7,896 nucleotides of DNA from an uncultured Oscillospiraceae bacterium (GTDB lineage: Bacteria; Bacillota; Clostridia; Oscillospirales; Ruminococcaceae): NCBI GenBank assembly GCA_910577365.1, contig CAJTMU010000056.1:5413-13308 (forward strand). Direction: 5' to 3'. Both the position numbers and the translations under genes were made by a program. Below are positions 1 through 5,733 of this stretch, one piece after another. The stretch's first letter is position 1; each line of letters opens with the position of its first letter. The notes under the pieces are model-generated. The model saw only the letters and a program-made list of their open reading frames with translations, was not told the origin of the DNA and ran no database searches.

Positions 1-342
1 AGGCTCAGCGACCTGCTGCATGGTAATGGCTGTCTGAACTCTTACGGTGCAGCCCTGATTTTCAAGCACGTCAGCAACCGCCAAAGCGTTCATTGTGGTA
101 GCAAGCATTCCAATGTGGTCAGCACGCGCTCTGTCCATGCCCTCGGAGCTTCTGCCCCGCCAGAAATTTCCTCCGCCGACAACTATACCAATCTGAGCGC
201 CCGCATCAACGCACTTTTTAATGCTCCGACAAATATTCTCCACCGTCGGGATATCCAATCCGCTTTCCTTATCGCCCGCCAGCGCCTCGCCGCTCAGCTT
301 CAGCAAAACTCTCTTATACTTTGGGGTTGCGTTATCGCTCAT
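1..342 (-). CDS. pyrH: UMP kinase, N-terminal part (runs off the left edge)
   Basis: The reverse strand encodes an open frame of 114 codons, with its start at 342 and no stop before the window edge. UMP kinase phosphorylates UMP to UDP with ATP in pyrimidine nucleotide synthesis and is a cytosolic hexamer in bacteria. The visible residues carry the family hallmarks: KLSGEAL (15-21) for phosphate binding, GGGNFWRG (56-63), and the DRARADHIGMLAT stretch (70-82). The start is supported by a GGAGG motif about 8 nt upstream of the ATG. The gene lies 89 bp downstream of hom on the same strand. I see no convincing promoter or terminator in that gap, so it may be partly read from hom, although bacterial pyrH usually sits with tsf or frr. 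The C-terminal half is outside the window. Confidence 0.95.
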   Translation of the reverse strand, partial: MSDNATPKYKRVLLKLSGEALAGDKESGLDIPTVENICRSIKKCVDAGAQIGIVVGGGNFWRGRSSEGMDRARADHIGMLATTMNALAVADVLENQGCTVRVQTAITMQQVAEP

Positions 343-431
343 TTACTGTACCTCCGTATAGCTTTTCATATATGCCGCTCCCGCCGGACGCGCATTAATG
401 CTGTATTGGAAAGCGCGTTCGGTGAAACTTT

Positions 432-1673
432 TTAATAGTCCAGAACCCTTATCCTGCCGAGTATTTCCGCTCCGTCTGCCGCCTTTGCGCAGGCATCATC
501 TGCCTCTTTTTCGGAGATAACTCCCGTAACGAATGCAAGCTCGTTTTCGGGCTGCTTCTTTGCCGAAAGGTACTCCACATGGCCGAACAGAGCTTTTACA
601 ACCGCCTTTGTGACATCTACGCTGTTCGCGCGCAGCCTGATATAATGAGCGCAGCGGAACTCTCCGAAGCCGCGGATAAAGTCCTGCTCACTGTCGCGCC
701 ATCTCAGGGACAGACTGGTATCGGAATGCTTTACTGCACTTATGATATCACTTACCACCGCGCTTGCCGTGGGCAGCTTTCCCGCGCCTTTGCCGTAGAA
801 CACCACGTCGCCCGTTGCGTCGCCGCGAACCAGAATCGCGTTAAACACGTCATTTACACCCGCAAGCTGGCTCTCATTCTTTATAATAGCTGGGAATACT
901 CCGATCGATATCTTATCCTCATTCTCGCGCTTTGCGCAGCCTATCAGCTTTATCTTCGCGTCGTAGCTGTCGCAGTACTCAACGTCCTCAAGAGTTATTT
1001 TAGTTATTCCCTCCGTATGAACGCTGTCAGGATAAACATGCTTTCCGAACGCCAGCGAAGCGAGTATGCATATCTTTCTGCAAGCATCGTGACCGTCCAC
1101 GTCGGCAGAGGGATTACGCTCAGCATAGCCAAGCTCCTGTGCTATCTTAAGCGCCTCGTCAAAGCCCATGCCGTCGCGTATCATCTTTGTCAGAATGAAG
1201 TTGGTAGTTCCGTTAAGAATACCCGCGATCTCGTCTATCTCATTTGCTGAAAGGCAGGCATGAAGCGGCTTTATAATGGGTATGCCGCCGCCTACGCTCG
1301 CCTCAAAGAAAAAGTTCACTTTATGCTCTTTGGCGGTTTCCAGAAGCTCCGCGCCTTTTGCCGCGACCATCTCCTTATTGGAGGTAACCACACTCTTGCC
1401 TGCCTTCAGAGCAGACTTTACATAATCAAACGCGGGTTTCAGTCCGCCTATAACTTCCGCTACAACAGTCACCTCGTCGTCATTCAGGATAACGTCGAAA
1501 TCCTTTACGAATTTATCCTGATAAGGGCTGTCGGGAAAGTCCCTTAAATCAAGGATGTACTTGATGTCAAGCTCCTGACCAGCCTTTCTTTCAAGGCTCT
1601 CCTTGTTTTTGTAGAACACCTCTACCGTGCCCGAGCCGACTACCCCATATCCCAGAACGGCAATCTTTGCCAT
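432..1673 (-). CDS. hom: Homoserine dehydrogenase with C-terminal ACT domain
   Basis: This 413-residue protein catalyses NAD(P)H-dependent reduction of aspartate semialdehyde to homoserine, the branch step to threonine and methionine. Visible order: Rossmann nucleotide-binding loop GYGVVGSG (8-15); SNK (98-100), whose lysine is in the active-site region; ILNGTTNFI (152-160); and the family signature GYAERNPSADVDGHDACRK (182-200) with the acidic catalytic and substrate residues and K200. Residues from about 343 to the end look like an ACT domain, normally used for feedback regulation by threonine, so this is the monofunctional Gram-positive form at its usual length. The ATG is preceded by AGAAAGGAAG at suitable distance. 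A strong promoter lies at 1813-1841 and leaves a leader of about 130 nt. pyrH follows downstream. Confidence 0.97.
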   Translation of the reverse strand: MAKIAVLGYGVVGSGTVEVFYKNKESLERKAGQELDIKYILDLRDFPDSPYQDKFVKDFDVILNDDEVTVVAEVIGGLKPAFDYVKSALKAGKSVVTSNKEMVAAKGAELLETAKEHKVNFFFEASVGGGIPIIKPLHACLSANEIDEIAGILNGTTNFILTKMIRDGMGFDEALKIAQELGYAERNPSADVDGHDACRKICILASLAFGKHVYPDSVHTEGITKITLEDVEYCDSYDAKIKLIGCAKRENEDKISIGVFPAIIKNESQLAGVNDVFNAILVRGDATGDVVFYGKGAGKLPTASAVVSDIISAVKHSDTSLSLRWRDSEQDFIRGFGEFRCAHYIRLRANSVDVTKAVVKALFGHVEYLSAKKQPENELAFVTGVISEKEADDACAKAADGAEILGRIRVLDY

Positions 1674-1710
1674 AACTAACTTCCTTTCTTATTCAAAGCA
1701 AATTCCCTTG

Positions 1711-1731
1711 CCGCAAAGCCGAGCTTTACGG
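1711..1731 (-). promoter_or_regulatory. Hairpin in the hom 5' leader
   Basis: The leader RNA contains two 9-nt arms, CCGTAAAGC and GCTTTGCGG, around a TCG loop. They pair fully apart from one G-U wobble. No U-run follows, so this is not an intrinsic terminator by itself. It sits about 40 nt upstream of the start codon, where it could affect leader stability or translation. I do not recognise a known riboswitch or T-box here. Confidence 0.5.
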
Positions 1732-1812
1732 TCGTTTTGCGAAATCTGCCGTTTTTATTTCTTGCTTTACAAACGTTATACAAATTTTTCCAACGCTTAC
1801 AACTCTAAATTT

Positions 1813-1841
1813 ATTATATCACATTTAGGAAGAATTTTCAA
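1813..1841 (-). promoter_or_regulatory. Sigma-A promoter for hom
   Basis: On the minus strand TTGAAA (1836-1841) is separated by exactly 17 bp from TATAAT (1813-1818). The -10 is preceded by TGA, giving an extended -10. Expected transcription start is near 1806, which gives a leader of about 130 nt before hom. Confidence 0.8.
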
Positions 1842-1880
1842 GGGGTTTTTGAAATCATAATATTTTGCCGCGTAAATCAT

Positions 1881-2876
1881 TTACTCCGCAAGAAGACGCT
1901 CAATTTTAGCTGTCTCCTCCGCGGTAAATTCCATTTTGTAAACAGCCTCTACGTTTTCGGATATCTGCTCGGGACGTGACGCGCCTATAAGTACGGTGGT
2001 GACGGCGCTGTTGTGAAGCACCCACGAAAGCGCCATCTGCGAAAGCTTCTGTCCTCTTGAAGCGGCGATATCGTTAAGGCTGTTAAGCTTCTTTATCATA
2101 TCCTCCGTGAGCTGATCCTTAATCCATGTCCTGCCCTTGCCAACGCGGCTGTCGGCGGGAATGCCGTTAAGGTATCTGTCGGTCAGAAAGCCTTGATACA
2201 GCGGCGAAAATACCGCAAGACCGAACCCGCGCTCCGCGGCGAGACTATCCAGACCGTCCCGCTCTATCCAGCGGTTAAGCATGGAATAAGACGGCTGATT
2301 CAGCACAAAGGGAGTTTTAAGCTCGCGGAATATCGTCAATATTTCCTCCGTCTGCTGCTTGTTGTAGTTGGATATCCCAACATAAAGCGCCTTTCCCTGC
2401 CTTACGGCGCTGTCCAGCGCAAGCGCGGTTTCCTCAACGGGGGTTTCGGGGTCGGGAACGTGGTGATAGAAAATATCCACATAATCAAGCCCCATGCGCT
2501 TCAAGGACTGGTCGAGCGACGCGGTGAGGTATTTACGCGAGCCGTTTTTGTCTCCATAGGGACCAGCCCACATATCATAGCCCGCTTTGGTAGAAACGCA
2601 CAGCTCGTCGCGGAACTCGCGCATTCCCCTGTCGAGTATCTTGCCGAAATTCTCTTCGGCGGAACCGTTATAGGGGTTTCCGTAATTGTTGGCAAGGTCA
2701 AAATGGGTTATGCCCAGATCGAACGCGGTATGGACCATGTTCTCCATATTCGCAAGACTGTCCTGAAAGCCGAAATTCTGCCACAGTCCCAGCGATACCG
2801 CGGGCAGCTTAAGACCGCTTTTCCCACAGCGGTTATATACCATCTTCTCATACCTTTTTTCGTTTGGCTTATACAT
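1881..2876 (-). CDS. yghZ: Aldo/keto reductase, YghZ (L-glyceraldehyde 3-phosphate reductase) type
   Basis: This 331-residue cytosolic TIM-barrel oxidoreductase uses NADPH to reduce aldehydes; E. coli YghZ reduces L-glyceraldehyde 3-phosphate and methylglyoxal. The family catalytic tetrad is visible as D60 and Y65 (in HFDLANNYG), K97 (STKAGY) and a histidine in FYHH (138-139). The opening region with RCGKSGLKLPAVSLGLW and the YDMWAGPYG and GSRKYL segments are typical of this subgroup. IGASRPEQISENV (297-309) matches the cofactor-binding end. I chose the ATG at 2876 because it has a perfect AAGGAGG six bases upstream and begins where the family begins; the same frame runs upstream to a TTG at 3032, but that extension crosses the promoter and a terminator. 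The physiological substrate in this organism is unknown. hom lies downstream with its own promoter. Confidence 0.93.
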   Translation of the reverse strand: MYKPNEKRYEKMVYNRCGKSGLKLPAVSLGLWQNFGFQDSLANMENMVHTAFDLGITHFDLANNYGNPYNGSAEENFGKILDRGMREFRDELCVSTKAGYDMWAGPYGDKNGSRKYLTASLDQSLKRMGLDYVDIFYHHVPDPETPVEETALALDSAVRQGKALYVGISNYNKQQTEEILTIFRELKTPFVLNQPSYSMLNRWIERDGLDSLAAERGFGLAVFSPLYQGFLTDRYLNGIPADSRVGKGRTWIKDQLTEDMIKKLNSLNDIAASRGQKLSQMALSWVLHNSAVTTVLIGASRPEQISENVEAVYKMEFTAEETAKIERLLAE

Positions 2877-2904
2877 ATTTTTCCTCCTTGAGTTTATTTT
2901 TTTA

Positions 2905-2933
2905 ATTGTAACATATTTTGTATTGAAATGCAA
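2905..2933 (-). promoter_or_regulatory. Sigma-A promoter for the aldo/keto reductase, with a dyad
   Basis: TTGCAT (2928-2933) and TACAAT (2905-2910) are 17 bp apart on the minus strand, and TGT precedes the -10 (extended -10). A dyad, TATTG (2921-2925) and CAATA (2931-2935) with outer arms CATATT and AATATG (2912-2917, 2937-2942), covers the -35 and spacer and could be a repressor site. The AAGGAGG of the gene lies immediately downstream. Confidence 0.75.
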
Positions 2934-2942
2934 TAGAATATG

Positions 2943-2967
2943 AAAAATCCCCGCGAACGGCGGGGAT
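2943..2967 (-). terminator. Intrinsic terminator of the structured RNA unit
   Basis: On the minus strand ATCCCCGC and GCGGGGAT form a perfect 8-bp GC-rich stem with a 5-nt loop (CGTTC), followed directly by a T-run. It sits just upstream of the reductase promoter and about 370 bp beyond the terminator of the methyltransferase operon. It therefore implies a separate transcript ending here. Confidence 0.85.
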
Positions 2968-3265
2968 AAAATTATTTGTATTTTCCGCAGCCCTTGCAGC
3001 ATATCTCGGAAACGGGATTTTTCATACTGCAATACGGGCTATCCACTCGTCACCGTTGCTCTCGGAGTTTGCTTTTTTGAGCCGTTCATGAAGCATGGAA
3101 TTACTATTCGACCTACGCTCCGACGCACTTACGGCGGAGACTCCATACCGACCGGCATAAACGGTCTGCCAGTCAACGGATAGCGTGGAGTTGTTCCATG
3201 TGATAAAGCGCGAGATATTGTTGGCAAGTCCTATACCACCTCTTTTTGGCTTGTTCAGCGCCGCA
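2943..3265 (-). ncRNA. Structured noncoding RNA, tentatively of the raiA-motif class
   Basis: This stretch lacks a protein gene with a start codon but contains many perfect complementarities in the minus-strand transcript. They are: 3228-3224 with 2997-2993 (5 bp); 3218-3211 with 3008-3001 (8 bp, closing almost the whole RNA); 3200-3194 with 3100-3094 (7 bp); 3191-3186 with 3145-3140 (6 bp); 3174-3167 with 3157-3150 (8 bp, one G-U); and 3139-3135 with 3122-3118 (5 bp, continuing after a mismatch). Two further helices would be pseudoknots: 3184-3178 with 3044-3038 (7 bp) and hairpin loop 3165-3160 with 3057-3052 (6 bp). They run in mutually compatible antiparallel order. A TATAAT lies upstream at 3270-3275 and an intrinsic terminator closes the unit. 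Size, complexity and Clostridia context suggest the raiA motif, but that name is from memory and unverified. tmRNA, 6S, SRP and RNase P do not fit what I see. Confidence 0.72.
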
Positions 3266-3269
3266 AAGA

Positions 3270-3298
3270 ATTATAATAGAAAAAGCTAAAGTTCTTTT
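3270..3298 (-). promoter_or_regulatory. Possible promoter of the structured RNA
   Basis: A perfect TATAAT on the minus strand (3270-3275) lies just upstream of the RNA, but the -35 position (AAAAGA at 17 bp) is poor. ATTATAAT is self-complementary, so the -10 could in principle read both ways. No plus-strand gene follows. Confidence 0.45.
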
Positions 3299-3311
3299 AT
3301 ATGAGCATAAC

Positions 3312-3350
3312 AAAAATTCCCGCAGCTGACGTATAGCCACGGGAAATTTT
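3312..3350 (-). terminator. Intrinsic terminator of the methyltransferase-Nudix operon
   Basis: On the minus strand the end of the methyltransferase gene runs into AAAATTTCCCG...CGGGAATTTTTG. CCCG (3340-3343) pairs with CGGG (3319-3322), flanked by A/T pairs with one bulge, and an inner GCT/AGC pair shortens the loop. A T-run follows. The stop codon (3349-3351) overlaps the hairpin base. Confidence 0.75.
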
Positions 3351-4053
3351 ATTTTTTCGCCGTTATCATTACCGCATTGGGCACGGCTTGGGCGGAAACA
3401 CCGAAACCCGCCATTTGCAGAAGTTCGGCTTCGTGCGGGAGAGTAAGCGGAATATCAAAGTGAAAATATCGCCCCGCCTCAGAGCCTTTGCAGCGGCGGC
3501 AGTATTCCTCCAAAAGAAGCCGCTCCTCCTCGTCACAGCAGGCGAAGTAATCTGTGTAAATAAAGCTGCCACCCGCTTTCAGAGCACGGTATATTTTCTG
3601 AAACAGCTCGTATTTCTTTTCAGAATTGAAATGATGCAAGGTCTGGAATGCCACAATGCAATCAAAATCGCTCCCGAAATCTGCTGTAAAATAATCGCCA
3701 TTTATAAGCTTCAATCGCTTATCCGAATGTTTTTCCCTCAAGCGGCTCAACATTGCTTCCGAAATATCGACGCCCGTCACTGACAATTCGGGAAAGCGCG
3801 GGAAAATTTCGTCCAGTTCAAGACCCGTGCCGCAGCCTAAATCAAGCAGTGTATTTATTCCGTCAGGCAGCTCGTCGGCAAGTATTCGGTATCCCTCATG
3901 CCATAGGGACATATGTTCCTCGTAGCTGTCCAGCCTTGCCGCAAAAAAGTCCGACATCTCCTCAACAGGGGTATCCTCGGTTTCGGCAAGCCACGCCCTT
4001 AGTTCCGACAAATATTTTTCTATATCATCGCGAATAATTATGTTTTCAAACAT
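3349..4053 (-). CDS. Class I SAM-dependent methyltransferase
   Basis: This 234-residue protein is a small soluble methyltransferase with a single Rossmann-like SAM-binding fold and about 60 extra N-terminal residues. Motif I is LLDLGCGTGLEL (69-80). The acidic residue that would bind the SAM ribose is D96 in GVDIS, then comes NGDYF (118-122), FDCIVAFQTLHHF (130-142) and the post-motif LKAGGSFIYTD (158-168). Nothing identifies the substrate. I chose the ATG at 4053 because GGAGG lies five bases upstream; the in-frame ATG at 4065 contains the start of that ribosome binding site. Only one base separates the stop of the upstream Nudix gene from this start, and the ribosome binding site is inside the Nudix 3' end, which points to translational coupling. 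A terminator follows at once. Confidence 0.9.
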   Translation of the reverse strand: MFENIIIRDDIEKYLSELRAWLAETEDTPVEEMSDFFAARLDSYEEHMSLWHEGYRILADELPDGINTLLDLGCGTGLELDEIFPRFPELSVTGVDISEAMLSRLREKHSDKRLKLINGDYFTADFGSDFDCIVAFQTLHHFNSEKKYELFQKIYRALKAGGSFIYTDYFACCDEEERLLLEEYCRRCKGSEAGRYFHFDIPLTLPHEAELLQMAGFGVSAQAVPNAVMITAKK

Positions 4054-4054
4054 T

Positions 4055-4570
4055 TTAACCTCCATTATTATTTTTGTTATTCAGATAAGCAATGCAATTA
4101 TCGAGATGTATTCCCGACAGATTATCGGAACGTTCCACCATTTCCGGCGCGCTTTCCAAGTCCGCCCAGACCAAGCTGTCAACCTCGTTCGAGCTTCCGA
4201 AAGGAGCCGCTTTAACATATGCCGCAAATCCAAGCATTATTAAATTTTTCGGCTCAAAATAATATCCGCCGATATAGTTGCAGGACAAAACCCTCTGCCC
4301 TGTTTCCTCAAATACCTCACGCGAAACCGCAGTCTCGGGTGTATCTCCTTTTTTCATGTAGCCCGAACAAAGAACGTATTTTTCCGAAATGTAGTTTTGC
4401 TTAAGCAGCAGAACCTCATTGCGCTCGTTGATTATTGCCGCCAGCACACAGCACGCGGGATTATCAAAATAAAATTTATTACATTCGGGACAATACCTCT
4501 GCTCTCCCTCGTCGCCAACGAGCTTGTTTACAAGCGATTTCCCGCACTGCATACAATAATTTATCCGCAT
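4055..4570 (-). CDS. Nudix hydrolase with N-terminal zinc ribbon
   Basis: This 171-residue protein starts with a small zinc ribbon (C6, C9, C27, C30), as in NADH pyrophosphatase-like Nudix proteins, followed by a Nudix fold. The Nudix box runs from G70: G-x5-D76-x7-REVFEETGQ (84-92). Two positions depart from the consensus: D replaces the usual first E, and Q replaces the final aliphatic residue. The metal-binding REVFEE core is intact. Family members hydrolyse nucleoside diphosphates linked to another group (such as NADH or ADP-ribose); the real substrate cannot be read here, and the protein is shorter than NudC. The ATG at 4570 is preferred because AGGTGAG lies six bases upstream, whereas a GTG at 4579 would sit inside that site. 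It lies 54 bp after the upstream methyltransferase gene with no terminator between. Confidence 0.88.
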   Translation of the reverse strand: MRINYCMQCGKSLVNKLVGDEGEQRYCPECNKFYFDNPACCVLAAIINERNEVLLLKQNYISEKYVLCSGYMKKGDTPETAVSREVFEETGQRVLSCNYIGGYYFEPKNLIMLGFAAYVKAAPFGSSNEVDSLVWADLESAPEMVERSDNLSGIHLDNCIAYLNNKNNNGG

Positions 4571-4624
4571 TTTACTCACCTTTATAATCTATGGAGCATT
4601 CTGTGAAATCCAACATATAAAAAA

Positions 4625-5371
4625 TTACCGTTTATGTTTTTTATTCTTTACTTTTGCCTTAACCAATAACATCATAGGACGGCGCAATTCATCTTTCATT
4701 CCGGGAATATTCATCATTTCTTTAGGCGGCTCTGCTTCTTCTACTGCTTCAAGGTCAAATCCATTACTCAGCAAACCCATCAGTATTTGAGTAAGGGTAT
4801 GATGTTGTTTTACCACATTACACCCTAAAAAACGGGTCTGCCGTTCCCCAGGCATAAAATAATTATCTATTGCCCAATACTTAGGTTTTCCGTCTTTGTC
4901 ATAAATCCAATCCTGCCCGATTCCCGCGGTAAAAACGGGATGTTCAATATTAAAAACAAACACCCCGTTCGGCTTCAGTGTCTTGTATACTTTTTGAAAT
5001 ACTTGCTCAATATCCTTTATATAATGCAATGCCAGATTTGATATAACGAAGTCCCACATATTTTCGGGATATTCGTACTCCTCTATTCCGCAGACCCGAT
5101 ATTCAATTTTACTGCTCATATTTCGTCTGCATGCTTCTTCTATCATTTTATGGCTTAAATCAATTCCGAGCACCCGAGCTGCCCCGTTTTCCGCGGAAAA
5201 CATACAATGCCAGCCGTACCCACACCCCAAATCAAGTACACTTTCCCCCTTTAGCGGCGGAAACAGTGCTCTTAATTGATGCCATTCCCCCGCGGCATTT
5301 AACCCGTCTTTGCTGCGCGGCATTTTTGCGTATTCTTCAAAAAAATTTGCATTATCGTATTCGTTATTCAT
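4625..5371 (-). CDS. Class I SAM-dependent methyltransferase (first gene of operon)
   Basis: This 248-residue soluble methyltransferase has motif I VLDLGCGYGWH (45-55), an acidic residue D71 in GIDLS for the SAM ribose, FVISNLALHYI (108-118) and LKPNGVFVFNIEHPVF (132-147). The tail is lysine-rich (VKNKKHKR). The N-terminal segment with AGEWHQLRALFPPLKG is common in an uncharacterised Clostridia/Bacilli methyltransferase group; the substrate is unknown. It is not closely similar to the methyltransferase at 3349-4053 outside the SAM fold, so this does not look like a recent duplication. AAGGAAG lies about eight bases before the ATG. The gene looks somewhat more AT-rich than its downstream neighbours. 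A perfect consensus promoter overlapped by a palindrome lies about 145 bp upstream, which suggests a repressible operon with the Nudix gene and second methyltransferase. Confidence 0.92.
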   Translation of the reverse strand: MNNEYDNANFFEEYAKMPRSKDGLNAAGEWHQLRALFPPLKGESVLDLGCGYGWHCMFSAENGAARVLGIDLSHKMIEEACRRNMSSKIEYRVCGIEEYEYPENMWDFVISNLALHYIKDIEQVFQKVYKTLKPNGVFVFNIEHPVFTAGIGQDWIYDKDGKPKYWAIDNYFMPGERQTRFLGCNVVKQHHTLTQILMGLLSNGFDLEAVEEAEPPKEMMNIPGMKDELRRPMMLLVKAKVKNKKHKR

Positions 5372-5499
5372 ATTAAAGCTTCCTTAAATTTTATATATTT
5401 CCAGCATTTATTTTACATATATCAGAAATGATTATAGTAAAATTTGTCCATTACCGCATAGAGAAAATCGAAAATTTACGGATTTGCACAAACATAAAC

Positions 5500-5528
5500 G
5501 TATAATAAATACTCTGCATTTATTATAC
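5500..5528 (-). promoter_or_regulatory. Palindromic operator candidate over the -10 region
   Basis: Two perfect 11-bp arms, GTATAATAAAT (5500-5510) and ATTTATTATAC (5518-5528), flank a 7-bp spacer. On the minus strand the dyad includes the whole -10 box and the predicted transcription start, so a bound dimeric regulator would block initiation. As RNA it would form a hairpin at the extreme 5' end, without a U-run. The binding protein is not identifiable. Confidence 0.6.
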
Positions 5529-5550
5529 CATTTCCCGCAAGGCTTGTCAA
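5522..5550 (-). promoter_or_regulatory. Perfect consensus sigma-A promoter of the methyltransferase-Nudix operon
   Basis: On the minus strand TTGACA (5545-5550), exactly 17 bp, then TATAAT (5522-5527), with TGG before the -10. This is a full consensus vegetative promoter with an extended -10. The transcript would start near 5515 and carry a 5' leader of about 145 nt that otherwise shows nothing I recognise. Confidence 0.88.
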
Positions 5551-5580
5551 CCGTTTAAAAATTGAACACAAAAAAGCACG

Positions 5581-5733
5581 GCGGACAAGATATTTTGTAC
5601 AAGTAAAAAGCAATAATATAATACAGCAGACTTTCAAGGGTAAAACCTGCCTTTGAGGGTTTATTTATTTGCAGCAAACCACGGCTTGCCGTAAGGTATA
5701 ATATTTTGTGGGATAATTTTGGGAGGACTTGTT
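5581..5733 (+). promoter_or_regulatory. Upstream region of sigK: candidate control sites
   Basis: No gene lies here. ACAAG occurs twice, in GGACAAG (5583-5589) and GTACAAG (5597-5603), resembling SpoIIID sites; SpoIIID controls sigK in B. subtilis. A GATATT (5589-5594) resembles a sigma-E -35, but the best -10 (CAATAATA at 5611) is weak and spaced 16 bp. A sigma-A-like pair TTGTAC (5595-5600) and TATAAT (5617-5622) is spaced 16 bp. A hairpin with 11-nt arms containing wobble pairs (5630-5640 with 5650-5660), followed by TTATTTATTT, lies between this and the gene and could attenuate read-through. GGGAGG lies seven bases before the sigK ATG. Confidence 0.4.

Noticed and set aside
579..1250. Long plus-strand frames opposite hom (also 115-435, 1260-1547)
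   Set aside because: They are antisense shadows of the clear hom and pyrH genes, with no recognisable protein features.
1831..1856. Inverted repeat TTTTCAA/TTTGAAA as terminator of the reductase gene
   Set aside because: The stem is AT-rich and weak, no T-run follows on the minus strand, and it overlaps the hom -35.
2972..3025. 17-residue cysteine-rich peptide MKNPVSEICCKGCGKYK overlapping the previous frame by ATGA
   Set aside because: It has no ribosome binding site, and its bases form the 3' halves of RNA helices. Kept only as a remote possibility.
1881..3032. Reductase frame extended to a TTG at 3032 (383 residues)
   Set aside because: The extra 52 codons cross a terminator and the promoter, have no family similarity, and the ATG at 2876 has a perfect AAGGAGG.
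3022..3270. Minus-strand open frame of about 80 codons ending at 3022
   Set aside because: There is no ATG, GTG or TTG start with a ribosome binding site at its left part, I recognise no family, and the many helices explain the sequence better as RNA.
4055..4579. GTG start at 4579 for the Nudix gene and ATG at 4065 for the methyltransferase
   Set aside because: Both overlap the ribosome binding sites that fit the downstream ATGs at 4570 and 4053.
5431..5450. Second promoter (TGGACA and TATAAT) for the operon
   Set aside because: The boxes are only 8 bp apart, too close for a promoter.
5697..5702. TATAAT just before sigK as its promoter
   Set aside because: No -35 at acceptable spacing; the nearest TTGCAG is 22 bp away.
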